A stretch of DNA of 64,000 nt, taken from Thermoplasmatota archaeon. Lineage in GTDB: Archaea; Thermoplasmatota; JAKEGO01. The translations under genes were made by a program, and so were the position numbers. Under the pieces are notes generated by a model. It was not told the origin of the DNA, did no database searches, and saw only the letters and a list, made by a program, of their open reading frames with translations. Shown here one piece after another: positions 1 through 10,900 of this stretch (position 1 is its first letter; every line of letters begins with the position of its first letter). Where the stretch lies: contig JANQNK010000003.1 of NCBI GenBank assembly GCA_028279595.1, positions 240,568 through 304,567 of the forward strand. Reading direction: 5' to 3'.

Positions 1-3000
1 CGATGGCCTCCGAGAGGCCGGTCCGGTCCTCCTCGACCGCGAGCTGGCCGAGCCTCTTGCCCAGTATCTCGTCGACGGGCCTCCCCGTCAATATGGATGC
101 GGCGGCGTTCGCCGATGTGATCTTCCCGGAGCCGTCGATCGTGAGGATCGGATCGAGCGCGCTCTCGATGAGTCCGTCCCTTTCGGCCATTACCCTATCG
201 ATGTCGCCCTCGAGTTCTGTGGCCTTCGATCCGAGCTCCCTCTCGAGCTCCTTCCGCTCGGTAAGGTCCGCGGTCCGGTCCCTCAGGGTGGTTACCGCCG
301 TGTGGACACCGTCCTCCGTGCTCAGGACAGACCTCATCGAGGCCGGGATCGACCTCCCGTCGGCACCGATGACGTCCATGGAATAGTCCATCGCACCGTC
401 CGCGAGCAGGGAACCCATTATCTCGGGTATCGCAGCCCTTCCCTCCTCCGAGATCAGTTCGACGAGCGGCATCCCCCTCAGCTTCCCTGCCTTGTGGCCG
501 AAGAGCGACGCCGCGCCCTCGTTCACCTCGACGATGTCCCCCGGGGACCCCTCGTCAGTGACCGTGTGGACTATGACCGCGTCCGGTATCCCGTCCAGCA
601 GCCGTCGGTGATCGGCCTCGGCGGACCGTCGAGCCGAACGGGCCTCCTCGATATCGACCTCGGCCTGGACCGAACTCGATATGTCGCGGACGAATCCCAT
701 CACGGCGGGCCTTCCGTCGTGGAGCGTGGGGGCGAAGGACATCCTCAGAGGCACGTCCTTCCCGTCCTCGAGCAGTCCCGTGACCATGAATGAGGAACCC
801 TTCCCGCCGGCCTCACCGGCGGAGGAGAGTGCGTCCCTGACCCTCTCCCGGTCCTCGTCCGCGATAATGTCGGCGACCTCGGAGCCGATGAGGCCATCAC
901 GGTCCCTTCCCGTGATCACTGCGAGCTTGTCGTTGGCGTTGACGAAGACCCCTTCTAATGCCATGTAGGTGCCGTCCTCCGTGGCGTCCCCGACACCGTC
1001 GAACATGGTGCTGAACGCCTCGTTCTCGCTCGAGAGTGATGCCACAGTTCCGTATGTGAACCCCCTGTCCACTGCGATGGATGCGACATCGGACAGGTCG
1101 AGCGCGGTCGCCCTCTCCCGGCGTGTGAAATGATCGCCCTCCTTCCTGCAGAGGTAGATCGACCCGACAAGGTCCTCACCCTTCATCACGGGCATGACCA
1201 TGATGAAGCCGACCCCGGCACCGTTCAGGGTCGTCTCGAATTCGGTTGTGGACCCGTCGGCCGACAGGTCCTTGACCATGAGCTGTCCGAGGTTCACGAG
1301 TTCGGTGAGCTGGGCGATCGGCATATCGACGGCCGTGCCCGGCTCGATGTCGAGCGCACCATCTGGATAGATGCCGTACACCCTTGGCGATCCGTCCTCG
1401 ACAGTGAGGACGGCCGCATCGCAGTTGGTGAGCTCCACGAGATGCCCCATGGACCCGGAGATGATGGAATCGTTGTCCGCGGGGGTGATCACCGCCTTCT
1501 GCATCGACATGACCGCCCTCAGGACGCCGGTCCGGGTGTCGAGTTCCTCCGAACCCACGAGCCTGTTGAAGAATATGCCGACGTTCGTCTTCACCGCCGT
1601 CAGGAGCACGCCTTCCGGCGGTGCGCCTCCGGTCACGAGCACGCCGACCATGTCCTTCCCCGAGAAGATCGGCACGTGGGTAAGGTCCCCGTCGGCTATG
1701 TCCAGCCCCTCCTCTGGGGCCATCGTGACGGTGTCCCTAGTCTCCTTGAGCGTCTTGACGTTCAGGACGTCCTGATGAAGGACGGAGTACTTGTCTGTGG
1801 CTCCTTTGGGGAGGGATGAATGGGCGATCAGGTCGTACCGTTTCGTCTCCGGGTTCCTCATGTAGAACGCCTGCGGACCCTCACCCAGCCACTGGGCAGT
1901 CCAGCCGACGAGAGCGTTCCCCGCCTCGCCGGTGTCCGGAGCGGCGGCAAGCTTGAGCGCCAACTCCTGGAAAGAGCCCATCGCCTCCATCTGGGATGAC
2001 ATGGATGACTCCGTCTCGCTGGCCTTCGCCTCCAGCTTCGCGGTGTAACCCTCGATCTGCCTCTCCATCTCGATACGCCGCGTGACGTCCCTGGCGACTC
2101 CGATCAGGACGGTACCGGCAGGGGTAACACCCTGTCTCCTCAACCCCTCCACGACGGGATCGGCGACGACGGACTCGAACACCTCCAGCATCCTCTCCCC
2201 GTCGGGGGTCTTGACCGTTATGAAAGCCGGCGTATCGTCGCTCGCCGGCCTGTCCGTGAAGAGGGTCTTCGCGACCCTGTCCTCCTCCTCGGCTATGATG
2301 GTCGAAGCGCTGACCGGCGTGTCGTCCACGCCGAGCATGCTCTTTCCCGAAGGGGTCAGGTACTGGATGTCCCCCTTGGAGTCCCGGATGTAGACGATGT
2401 CAACAAGGGCATCCTCGACCGCGGACATGATGTCGGTCATCCCGGAGAGCTTCTGAAGGCTCTCCTCGATGGTCCCGGTGGCCTCGGCCTTCTCCTTCTC
2501 GGTGGTGCTCCTGAGCTCCTCGATCTCGCCCTCGAGCTTTCCCGCGTACTCCTTGAGCTTCTTCTGCAACTCCTTCTCGGGCGTGTGGTCGAGCAGGACT
2601 GCGGTGACGTTCTTCCCGGTCCTGTACGACGTGATCTGAACGGGGACCTTCTGCCCGCCGATCTCGTACTCCGCCACCGTGGAGAACCTTCCCTCCTTGA
2701 TGAAGTCCCTCAGGACCTTCCTGTCCAGGCCGAGGGCCTCGGTCAGGCGCATGCCCGTACCGTCGACGCCCGTAAGTTCGGTTGCGCTCTCGGGCCACAT
2801 GACGACCTCCTCCTCGTTGGCAATTATGAGGGCAAGGCCGCTCTGGGTCAGCGCGTCGCGATCGCGCATCAGGGACATCGCTTCGGACCGCGTCTTCTCG
2901 ATCCTGACCTCGAAGTCCGTTATGTCCGTGAATGTGAGTATCCTTCCGCCTTCCGTCCTGCCGACCCTCACCTCGTACTGCTTCCCGTCGTGCGAGAACT

Positions 3001-4336
3001 CGGCGCTATCAGTGCCCTCCTCGACGAGGAGCGGCGCGAGAGCCTTGGAGAGGTCTGCGATCTTCGATCCCCCCGACACCCCGAACGTCTCTCCGGCCGT
3101 CGAGGAGAACGATGTTATCGTTCCATCCACATCCACGAGCATGACGGGCGTCGGCATGCTCCCGATGGTCGCGGAGAGGTCGGCCATCTCCCGCTCTCCG
3201 GTGAGGTCGTACCAGACGAGGTGGAACAGCGCTCCTCCCTCCGACGTGGTGACCTCCAGCCTGTGAACGGTGCCGGCGAACGGCAGTTCCGCGGTCGCCC
3301 TGCCATCCTTCGCCGCGACCTCGAGGACGTCGAAGACCGCCTGTCTCGAGTCGCCCTCGAGGACCTCGAAGAGTGACCCATGCTTGACACCCACCAGCTT
3401 CTCGGCTGCGGGATTCATGAATGCGATCTCGCCTCCCGTCCGCAGTATCGCCATCGGGTACTCCGCCCTCTCGGCGAGTACCCTGTACGACTCCGAACTC
3501 GCCTTCACCCTCGCGTCACGGACCTCCTTCTCCAGGTATCCGCTGATGACGTCGGCGAGGAGCTCCATGGTGTTCTTCAGGGCCGGCGTGAACGAGTCCG
3601 GCTGGAAGGATCCGAATGTGACCGCTCCCTGGACCTGGCGTTCGACGATGAGGGGATAGGCTGCGTCGGCCTTCACGCCGTCCTCCATGTGGAGGCTGTC
3701 GATGGGAAAGAGGTTCTTCTCCTCCTCCAGGGACTGTCTGACGACCGGCTGCCTCGAAGACACCACACCGCTGAGGTGGGTGTAGTTCGGAGGTATGATC
3801 AATCCCGCGCGGCTCACCTGCTTGTCCCTTACCCAGCTGTGGATGACCGAGAACTGGTTGATGTCAGCGCTGTACGTGTAGGTGGTCACTGAATCGATGG
3901 CGAGGGAGGAGACCTCGTCGAGGACCTTTCCGAGGAACTCGTCCATGGACTTGGAGGAAAGGAGATACCGGAATATCGAGAGGTACTCCGATGTCATCGC
4001 GGACGCCGGTGTCCCGCTTATGATGACGACCGCCCCCTCCGTACCGTCCATCCCCTTGAACTCGGTCCATCTTGTGGACATGTCGACGGGGGTCATCCCC
4101 CTCCGCTCGATGGGGACCGACAGTTCCGCGACCCCCTGCTTCCGGAGCTCCTCCGCCACCGCGCGGAGGGTCTCCTCCCGGACCGCCTCGGGGAAGAGGA
4201 CCTCGAACGGCATGCCGAGCAGCTCCGCAGCGGTCCATCCGAGACCTCGGACCCGCTCGGTGCAGTACCAGACCGCTCCGTCCTTGTTCAGGATGATCAT
4301 GATGTCGGGTGTCGCTTCGAGGACTGCCTCGATCAT
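1..4336 (-). CDS. Multi-PAS/GAF sensory signal-transduction protein (C-terminus beyond left edge)
   Basis: Read by hand on the minus strand from ATG at 4336 (MIEAVLEATPDIMIILNKDGAVWYCTERVRGLGWTAAELLGMPFEVLFPE...). Sampled stretches (about 4336-3870, 3420-2400, 2200-1) are open in one frame with repeated PAS-like segments (IAFMNPAAEKLVGVKHGSLFEVLEGDSRQAVF; DALVDIVYIRDSKGDIQYLTPSGKSMLGVDD; DGIPDAVIVHTVTDEGSPGDIVEVNEGAASLFGHKAGKLRGM; ESALDPILTIDGSGKITSANAAASILTGRPVDEILGKRL) and a GAF-like segment. Not in the ORF track because there is no stop inside the window. Confidence 0.85.
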   Translation of the reverse strand, partial: MIEAVLEATPDIMIILNKDGAVWYCTERVRGLGWTAAELLGMPFEVLFPEAVREETLRAVAEELRKQGVAELSVPIERRGMTPVDMSTRWTEFKGMDGTEGAVVIISGTPASAMTSEYLSIFRYLLSSKSMDEFLGKVLDEVSSLAIDSVTTYTYSADINQFSVIHSWVRDKQVSRAGLIIPPNYTHLSGVVSSRQPVVRQSLEEEKNLFPIDSLHMEDGVKADAAYPLIVERQVQGAVTFGSFQPDSFTPALKNTMELLADVISGYLEKEVRDARVKASSESYRVLAERAEYPMAILRTGGEIAFMNPAAEKLVGVKHGSLFEVLEGDSRQAVFDVLEVAAKDGRATAELPFAGTVHRLEVTTSEGGALFHLVWYDLTGEREMADLSATIGSMPTPVMLVDVDGTITSFSSTAGETFGVSGGSKIADLSKALAPLLVEEGTDSAEFSHDGKQYEVRVGRTEGGRILTFTDITDFEVRIEKTRSEAMSLMRDRDALTQSGLALIIANEEEVVMWPESATELTGVDGTGMRLTEALGLDRKVLRDFIKEGRFSTVAEYEIGGQKVPVQITSYRTGKNVTAVLLDHTPEKELQKKLKEYAGKLEGEIEELRSTTEKEKAEATGTIEESLQKLSGMTDIMSAVEDALVDIVYIRDSKGDIQYLTPSGKSMLGVDDTPVSASTIIAEEEDRVAKTLFTDRPASDDTPAFITVKTPDGERMLEVFESVVADPVVEGLRRQGVTPAGTVLIGVARDVTRRIEMERQIEGYTAKLEAKASETESSMSSQMEAMGSFQELALKLAAAPDTGEAGNALVGWTAQWLGEGPQAFYMRNPETKRYDLIAHSSLPKGATDKYSVLHQDVLNVKTLKETRDTVTMAPEEGLDIADGDLTHVPIFSGKDMVGVLVTGGAPPEGVLLTAVKTNVGIFFNRLVGSEELDTRTGVLRAVMSMQKAVITPADNDSIISGSMGHLVELTNCDAAVLTVEDGSPRVYGIYPDGALDIEPGTAVDMPIAQLTELVNLGQLMVKDLSADGSTTEFETTLNGAGVGFIMVMPVMKGEDLVGSIYLCRKEGDHFTRRERATALDLSDVASIAVDRGFTYGTVASLSSENEAFSTMFDGVGDATEDGTYMALEGVFVNANDKLAVITGRDRDGLIGSEVADIIADEDRERVRDALSSAGEAGGKGSSFMVTGLLEDGKDVPLRMSFAPTLHDGRPAVMGFVRDISSSVQAEVDIEEARSARRSAEADHRRLLDGIPDAVIVHTVTDEGSPGDIVEVNEGAASLFGHKAGKLRGMPLVELISEEGRAAIPEIMGSLLADGAMDYSMDVIGADGRSIPASMRSVLSTEDGVHTAVTTLRDRTADLTERKELERELGSKATELEGDIDRVMAERDGLIESALDPILTIDGSGKITSANAAASILTGRPVDEILGKRLGQLAVEEDRTGLSEAI

Positions 4337-4432
4337 GCCCTTTTCGTACAAGCGTAATCCCCCTTGCGGGAACGCAATGGCGACGGCATTATAACTTACT
4401 TTTGGAACGTGGCGCCGGAACTCCTGGGAGCG

Positions 4433-4543
4433 TCAGAACCTGGCGATCATCCTCGACCCACACTTCTTGCATCTGGTCATGAACGAGATGTACTCCGTCC
4501 ATTTCGACCTCTGCCATTGATGGCCGCACCTCAGGCACTTCAC
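4433..4543 (-). CDS. Small zinc-ribbon protein (about 36 aa)
   Basis: GTG start after GGAGGT; reads VKCLRCGHQWQRSKWTEYISFMTRCKKCGSRMIARF*, i.e. CxxC-x18-CxxC. Below the ORF-track length cutoff. Confidence 0.6.
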   Translation of the reverse strand: MKCLRCGHQWQRSKWTEYISFMTRCKKCGSRMIARF

Positions 4544-4607
4544 CACGGTACCTCCGGTGTCCTTGGATGTCTGATGAGATAGATAAACCATTCACTGCGA
4601 GGGCCGA

Positions 4608-6029
4608 TCAACGGACGAAGGACTCGTGCATCCACCTGTTCTCGATCCTCGAGTAGTAGACGTAGGTCCCCGCGAGGATGTAGATTGCTATGCCCATGAG
4701 CATGAACTGGACCAGGTCCTGGTACTCGTCCCTGCCGAGCACTCCGTACAGCGCGGCAGCCATGCTGAGCGGCAGCGCGCCGAGGACGGTGAACAGTGCC
4801 AGGAACTTCGGCTCGAGGAGCATCTCCGCCGTCCGGAATCCCGTGAGGTAGGCCATGACCACACCCATGAAGACGGACCCTATCAGGACTATCGGAAGGG
4901 CGACGAACATCGCCATGGCGTCGACGAAGAGGAGCCCGATGCCCACGGCCATGAGGACCGAGACCAGTGCGGACATCATGAAGTGTAGCTTGAGCTTCGC
5001 CCTGATCACGTCCGCCGGGGAGATGGGCAGGACCTGGTAGCTGTTGAGGTAGTCCGAACCCGAGATCATGTAGTAGATGAGCATCCCGAAGAAGCCCATC
5101 GTCAGTGCGTAGAACTCCGGTCCGAAGGCGAGCTCGTCGGAGATCGTGTCGGACAGGATCTTGATCATGAACAGGGCGCCCATGGGCATGACGAAGGTGA
5201 ATGCGATCTTAGCCGTGCCGCCGGAGCGCTTCATGTCGAGGAACTCCTTCGCCACGAGGAGGCTGTCGAACCCTGTGAACGAGAACCGCTCCTCCGTCCT
5301 GTCGAGTATGCTCTCCGCCGTGTGCTCCTTGGACTCCCACTTCTCCTTGGAGAACGCGATGGCCATCGCGGAAAAGGCCATGATGGCCGAGAAGCTCATC
5401 ATGCCGAGGGCGAACGCCGTTCCGATATCGGCTCCGGAATACTTCAGGAGGTTGAGCCCGACCGGAGGCACTATCCACTTGACCGGGATGTCGGCCAGGA
5501 CCGCCAGGACCACGAGGGCGCCGAGGGAGCCGATGAGTGCCGACCCGAGCCCCTTTGACCTGATGTAGGCCATTGATATAGCGAAGGCGAGGGCGAATCC
5601 CAGGGTGAACGTCAGGAACATGCAGCCTGCGAGAACAGCGACCCCGATCACGGTGAAGTCCGTCATGGGAAGCGCCGCAGCCCCGAGGAGGCCTATAGAT
5701 ATCGGTGCCAGGATGATCGTGCTGTAGAAGAGGATGTCCTTCACGTAGATCAGGAAGTAGATCCTCTTCACCTCGATGGGGAGGTAGGGCTGTTGCGCCA
5801 CCAGGAGCTTGATGTCGCCGAAGCGCTTCTCGGCGATCTCCGGTGCCATGAAGGCGAACCCGCCGAGGATGAGCCCCGTCATCATGACGCTCATCTGGAG
5901 GAGGAGAACCATCTGCCTGACGTCCATCTCGGGGACGAGCGTTCCCTGGAGGACCCCGCCGAAGAAAACTCCGATGAGGATCAGCACGGGAAGGAGGATG
6001 AAGTTCTGGCCGCCAATGGCTATGTGCAT
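4608..6029 (-). CDS. ABC-2 type transporter permease, polytopic membrane protein
   Basis: Many hydrophobic segments; directly downstream of the ABC ATPase gene. N-terminus may start further upstream (LLRTLWKEEYR precedes the first ATG in frame). Confidence 0.8.
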   Translation of the reverse strand: MHIAIGGQNFILLPVLILIGVFFGGVLQGTLVPEMDVRQMVLLLQMSVMMTGLILGGFAFMAPEIAEKRFGDIKLLVAQQPYLPIEVKRIYFLIYVKDILFYSTIILAPISIGLLGAAALPMTDFTVIGVAVLAGCMFLTFTLGFALAFAISMAYIRSKGLGSALIGSLGALVVLAVLADIPVKWIVPPVGLNLLKYSGADIGTAFALGMMSFSAIMAFSAMAIAFSKEKWESKEHTAESILDRTEERFSFTGFDSLLVAKEFLDMKRSGGTAKIAFTFVMPMGALFMIKILSDTISDELAFGPEFYALTMGFFGMLIYYMISGSDYLNSYQVLPISPADVIRAKLKLHFMMSALVSVLMAVGIGLLFVDAMAMFVALPIVLIGSVFMGVVMAYLTGFRTAEMLLEPKFLALFTVLGALPLSMAAALYGVLGRDEYQDLVQFMLMGIAIYILAGTYVYYSRIENRWMHESFVR

Positions 6030-6075
6030 CCTGTACTCTTCCTTCCACAGTGTCCTCAGGAGCTCCGCCAGACCA

Positions 6076-6828
6076 TCACCCCTCGTAATCGAAACCGTCC
6101 ATGTAATACTGGTCCGCGCCGCCGACGAGCCTCATGAAGATCTGCTCGAGGTTCTCGTTCGGTCGGCTCCTGAGCTGGGACATCGTCCCCTCTCCGATCA
6201 TGACACCCCTGTTGATGATCGCAAGCCTGTCGCAGAGCTTCTCGGCGATCTCCAGGATATGGGTGTTCATGAAGATGGTGCCTCCCCTCTGGATGTAGTT
6301 GGCCAGGTAGGCCCGCACCTTCCTCTGGAAGATCGGGTCGAGGTTGATGAAGGGTTCGTCGAGGAAGACGAGCGAGGTCTCGGGCATCAGCGTCGCCGCG
6401 AGCATGACCTTCTGCCTCATCCCCTTTGACAGGTCCTTGCAGAGCGTCTCCCGCTTCTCCTCGATCTTGAAGAAGTCGATCCACTCGCCGATCTTACCCT
6501 CGAAGTTCTCCATTTCCCTTATGCGGGCGACGAAGTAGAGGTACTCCTCGACGGTGAGGAAGCTGGGAGGCGACTCCGTCTCCGGCATTATCGCGATCTC
6601 CTTCTTGACCTTGAAGGGGTCCTGCATGACGTTGAAGTTGAAGATGAACGCGTTCCCGGAGGTCGGGGCGATCTGGCTGGTGAGGATCTTCAGGAGCGTG
6701 GTCTTGCCCGCACCGTTCGGTCCGCACAGGCCGTAGAAGGAGCCCTGGGGGATCGACATGCTAACCCCGGAGAGGGCGGTGAAGTCCCCGAACTGCTTGA
6801 CGATGTTCTCCGCGACTATGACCTTCAT
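6076..6828 (-). CDS. ABC transporter ATP-binding protein
   Basis: Walker A GPNGAGKTTLL, signature LSKGMRQKVML, Walker B LVFLDEPF. Confidence 0.95.
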   Translation of the reverse strand: MKVIVAENIVKQFGDFTALSGVSMSIPQGSFYGLCGPNGAGKTTLLKILTSQIAPTSGNAFIFNFNVMQDPFKVKKEIAIMPETESPPSFLTVEEYLYFVARIREMENFEGKIGEWIDFFKIEEKRETLCKDLSKGMRQKVMLAATLMPETSLVFLDEPFINLDPIFQRKVRAYLANYIQRGGTIFMNTHILEIAEKLCDRLAIINRGVMIGEGTMSQLRSRPNENLEQIFMRLVGGADQYYMDGFDYEG

Positions 6829-6895
6829 GAGGGGACATCACGGGTACTTTATATAAAAATACTTTTAGAAACCCTTCCCGTTCTCCGAAGTCGGC

Positions 6896-7765
6896 TCATC
6901 CCTTCCCCTTTCGTTTCTGGGTACCTCTCTTCGATCTGGTCCCAGACGGGGGATACCTGGTCGTCGTCATCCCGGCCGACCTGTACACAAGGTAGAAGCC
7001 GATGATCGAGATGACGGACCCAGCCACCAGCTGCCAGATTGGCGGTACATCCCCATGGTCGAACAGGAGCATTGCGTTCCCGATCGACAGGACCACCGCT
7101 GAACACCCGATCCTCCGCCGAACCCTGTATGCTCGACGGGTGGCGGCCTTTCCCTCTTTCACGGCAACGATGATGATCGCGTGCAGGACGAGGATCGCGC
7201 TCAGCAGTTCTATGAGCTCCTCGGAGAGCACCGAGCCCCCCTCCGTGAGGTCCATCACCTCGCCCCCGGCCAGGATGATCAGTCCCAGGGTGAGTATGAT
7301 GGCGGCCGTCCTGTGTCTGACGACCGCACGCCACAGGAGGGGAAGGAAGAGCAGGAGGAACGGGATGGCGAACATGAGGGTACCGGCGAACGATTCCCTG
7401 AGCCACAGGTCCCAGTTGTTCTCCATGAAAAGCATCAGCACCGCGCTCACGAAGACCCCTGAAGGCACGATCTTCGGCATGAGCTCGTCAGCCCAGCCTG
7501 CCGGTGAGATGACGATCCCTTCCCGTCCACGCGCGTCCACCCACATTGGAACGCACAAGGCCACGATCAGGATGTAACAGATCCTCGTAACTATCTCGGG
7601 CGGCATGTACTCGCCCTCGATCCCCAGGTCGTTTAGCCCGGACACGTTGGCGGCGAGGGCGTAGACGAAGACCAGGAACAGGCTTACCGAGAGGTAGTAG
7701 ACGACTGACATCTCGGACGGTCCCAGCAGTGGTTTTCGCTTTGGCTCGGGCCTTCTCCTCGACAT
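6896..7765 (-). CDS. Polytopic membrane protein of unknown function
   Basis: Multiple TM segments; start trimmed to MSRRRPEPKRK at 7765. Stop at 6896. Confidence 0.7.
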   Translation of the reverse strand: MSRRRPEPKRKPLLGPSEMSVVYYLSVSLFLVFVYALAANVSGLNDLGIEGEYMPPEIVTRICYILIVALCVPMWVDARGREGIVISPAGWADELMPKIVPSGVFVSAVLMLFMENNWDLWLRESFAGTLMFAIPFLLLFLPLLWRAVVRHRTAAIILTLGLIILAGGEVMDLTEGGSVLSEELIELLSAILVLHAIIIVAVKEGKAATRRAYRVRRRIGCSAVVLSIGNAMLLFDHGDVPPIWQLVAGSVISIIGFYLVYRSAGMTTTRYPPSGTRSKRGTQKRKGKG

Positions 7766-7827
7766 GCTCCCCCGGAATCGTATGCATGGGGCAGTGAAAA
7801 GGTTATCCATCAGCCATTTCTAAACTA

Positions 7828-7835
7828 TTAAATAT
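7828..7835 (+). promoter_or_regulatory. Putative TATA box for giant surface gene 1
   Basis: TTAAATAT in an AT-rich patch; implies a leader of about 75 nt before ATG 7934. Confidence 0.5.
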
Positions 7836-7862
7836 CCAGGCGTCGATTGACATGTCGTTCCG

Positions 7863-7912
7863 GGACCCCGCCTGGGTGCGAGGTGCCCCAGGGCTATCGC
7901 CGTACGGGGTCC
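7863..7912 (+). promoter_or_regulatory. Leader stem-loop upstream of giant gene 1
   Basis: GGACCCCG (7863-7870) pairs with CGGGGTCC (7905-7912); nested CCTGGG (7871-7876) pairs with CCCAGG (7887-7892). SD-like GGTGA follows. Confidence 0.45.
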
Positions 7913-7933
7913 GGACCGATGCAGGTGACGAAA

Positions 7934-10900
7934 ATGAAGAGAGCGATAACTATCTGTCTGCTAGCGGTCGCATTCCTTGCGGTCGTTGCGATGTTCATGC
8001 CCGGAGCGGAGGCAGTGAACAGGACGTGGACCGGGTCCACGAACACTGCCTGGGCGAACGGCAACAACTGGAACCCGACAGGGGTTCCGTCGTCGTCCGA
8101 CCACGTGTTCATACCGAACGTTGCGAACGATCCGGTGATCTCCGTGGACGCCGAGACGAACAACCTCAGGCTCAATGCCTCGGCACACCTTTCCGTCGAT
8201 GGGGCGACCCTCGACGTGAACGGTGAGACGTACACGGTGTCGGGCTCGGAGATCGACCTCACCAACAACGCGACGATCGTACATTTCCGCGGGATCGTCC
8301 ATGCCTACGGAGCGGTGAACTGTTCGGATTCCACGACGACGGTCCACTGTCATGACAGCTTCTACATGCACAACAACTACATCTCCGGTCTCTCGACGAT
8401 CTATGCCGAGGGTTCCGGTTCGTATTACTTCTACCAGGGCGGGGCGACGAAGGATTACTACGACTTCGTCGTCAACGGCTCGTCGACCGATGCCAGGATG
8501 TCCGCCCCATGGTCGGTCGTAAAGAACAACCTGACTGTCGCCGACGGGGTCTTCGACCCGTACGCGCGGACGACCTTGATACGGGGCAACCTCATTGTGG
8601 ACGGCGAGCTCGAGATGTCCCGGGCGGCGGACGAGATAATCGTCAAGGGCGACATCCATTTCAACAACGGGAGCACGACCGACGTGTCCACTGGTGTCCT
8701 GTCCTGCTGGGGCGAGTGGTACATCAGGGACACAGCGGAGATGCAGTTCACTGGCAGCCACGAGAGCATCATGAACGGGTCGACGATGACATGGCACACG
8801 ATGGAGTGCCACAGTCCGGACAGTCACTTCAACATGCTCTCGATCGAAAAGACTGGGAACAACGTGGAACTCGCCGGAACGGAGCCCGTGAACGTCACTG
8901 ACGATCTCAGGATAGAAATGAGCGTCCAGAACCAGATATTCGACGTTTATCACGGAGGCCTTGTCGTCCATGGAGACGTCGCAGTGAACAGGGGAGGTTT
9001 CGAGTTCTGGGGCGTCGGCGTGGCGGACGTCATGGGAAATGTGACCGTGGCAACGGTCGGGAAGATCCGTTTCGAGAACGTGGGACGCCTGAACGTCGGT
9101 CGGAACCTCACCCTCAACGGAGACCTGTTCTTCAGCCACACCAACGGAGGCACGACCTCCGTGGATGGTATCACCTGGATCCAGAACGGCGGGCAGATCG
9201 TATACAATAGCCAGTTCGGCGAGTTCCTCGCCGGGGGTGCGATCTACCTCAACAACACATGCTCGATCGACATGTCCGCTGGCAATGCATACCTGAACCA
9301 GACCCTGAACAGCTTCTTCTATGTCAGGGACCTGGTCAACCTCAGGAACGACGACGCCCGCCTCAATATCGGACACATGTGGATAACTGGCGGCGGACAT
9401 GTGAATTGCCATGGTTACTCTCCCGAGATCGGAGTGAAGAACCACTGGTACGATTACGGGACGTTCACCCACGGTACGTCCACCGTGACCTTCACCGAGA
9501 CCTGGACATTCCTATACAACGAATTCGCCTTCTGGAACGTCGTCGTCGACAAGTTATGGAAGATGCAGCTGAGCGATGACACGACGATCAACGGGACGTT
9601 GGTGGTCGACGGCGGGACGCTGGACATCTACGACGAATCCCTCAGGGTCAACGGCAGCGGACCACTCAACTATGGAGGTACGGATTACACCGGTCTCGTC
9701 GTCCTCGACGGCGCGATCGAGATGGACGACGCAGCGGACTTCATAGAGGTCAACAGCGATGTCTACTGGGGTGCAGACTCGACGGCCATCATTACCAACG
9801 GAACCATCAACTGTACCGGCAACTGGACCTTCGCTTCCGGGTCGGATGTCAACCTGACCGGAAGGAACACCGTCAACCTCAACGGGAGTGTGAACCTGGT
9901 CTTCTCTGGAGACCTCGACCGTTACCTCTGGACCAATTCGACATCGTCGAGTTTCAACCACCTGAACATCACCGGATGGGGGACCATTTTCGGTGACGAG
10001 GTCGTCACATGGATCGACGGTACCGAGACGGTGGTGGTCGACGGCCACCTCAGCAAGTTCGGTAGAGGTGGCGACGTGATCATGGGCTCGTCGGCGTTCG
10101 AGGTCTGGGGGAACGTCAACATCTCCGAGGGTCTGATATGGCTCGACGGTCCGGGCTCCATCGACGTACACGGGGACCTGTTCGTCTACGATGACATCGG
10201 AGGAGTTTCCGATGACGGGACCTTGTGGTTAGGGGCGAACGCCACAAAGACCGGCGAAGGCACAGTCGATGTGGCCGGAAGGTTCTGGACCTCGGGCAGA
10301 GTTTCGTTCCGCGGGCTTGGCGGGAACCTCACGGTTGCCGAGTACCTCACCATTGCGTCAATGGGCGGCCTGGAGTTCGTCGGGACCGCCGGGAACATCT
10401 CGACCCATACGATCTACAAGGAAGGGGGAAGCGGATTCGCGATCTACTCCAACGATACCACGATCGACGTGCACGACCTCATAGTCAACACGAGCATGGT
10501 GGTCGGGAAGCGTAAGACCCCGACATTCCTGATCTCGGGCGACTTCGACTGGGCGGGTTCCCTGTGGATCGAGCCAGGCCACTCCGAGTTCAGGCTCGAT
10601 GGGACCGGGAGCCAGACAATGGACAGCGGGTTCACCTACTGGGGCGTCGTCATCGACAAGCCGTCCGGGGATGCGGACTGGGATGGTCACATCTTCGTGG
10701 AGAGCTACTTCGCGGTACACCGGGGCGGTTTCGAGCTGGACAACAAGGTGTTGAGGGTGTACGGCAATGGAACGACGGCGGACGGTTACTCCAGGGGGAC
10801 CGGTCTCTTCCGCGGGTTCATCGTCGAGGACGCCTACTTCAACATGACCACTGCCAATGCCAACCTGTGGGTACGGACGGTATATCTCTTCTCCGGAAGC

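Noticed and set aside
3-3892. Series of plus-strand ORFs over the left 4 kb
   Set aside because: All oppose the PAS-coding minus-strand frame, which was read directly and is biologically coherent.
7961-9472. 503-aa minus-strand ORF over the start of giant gene 1
   Set aside because: Antisense shadow ORF; Val/Arg/Asp-rich with no domain, and opposite a well-supported signal peptide.
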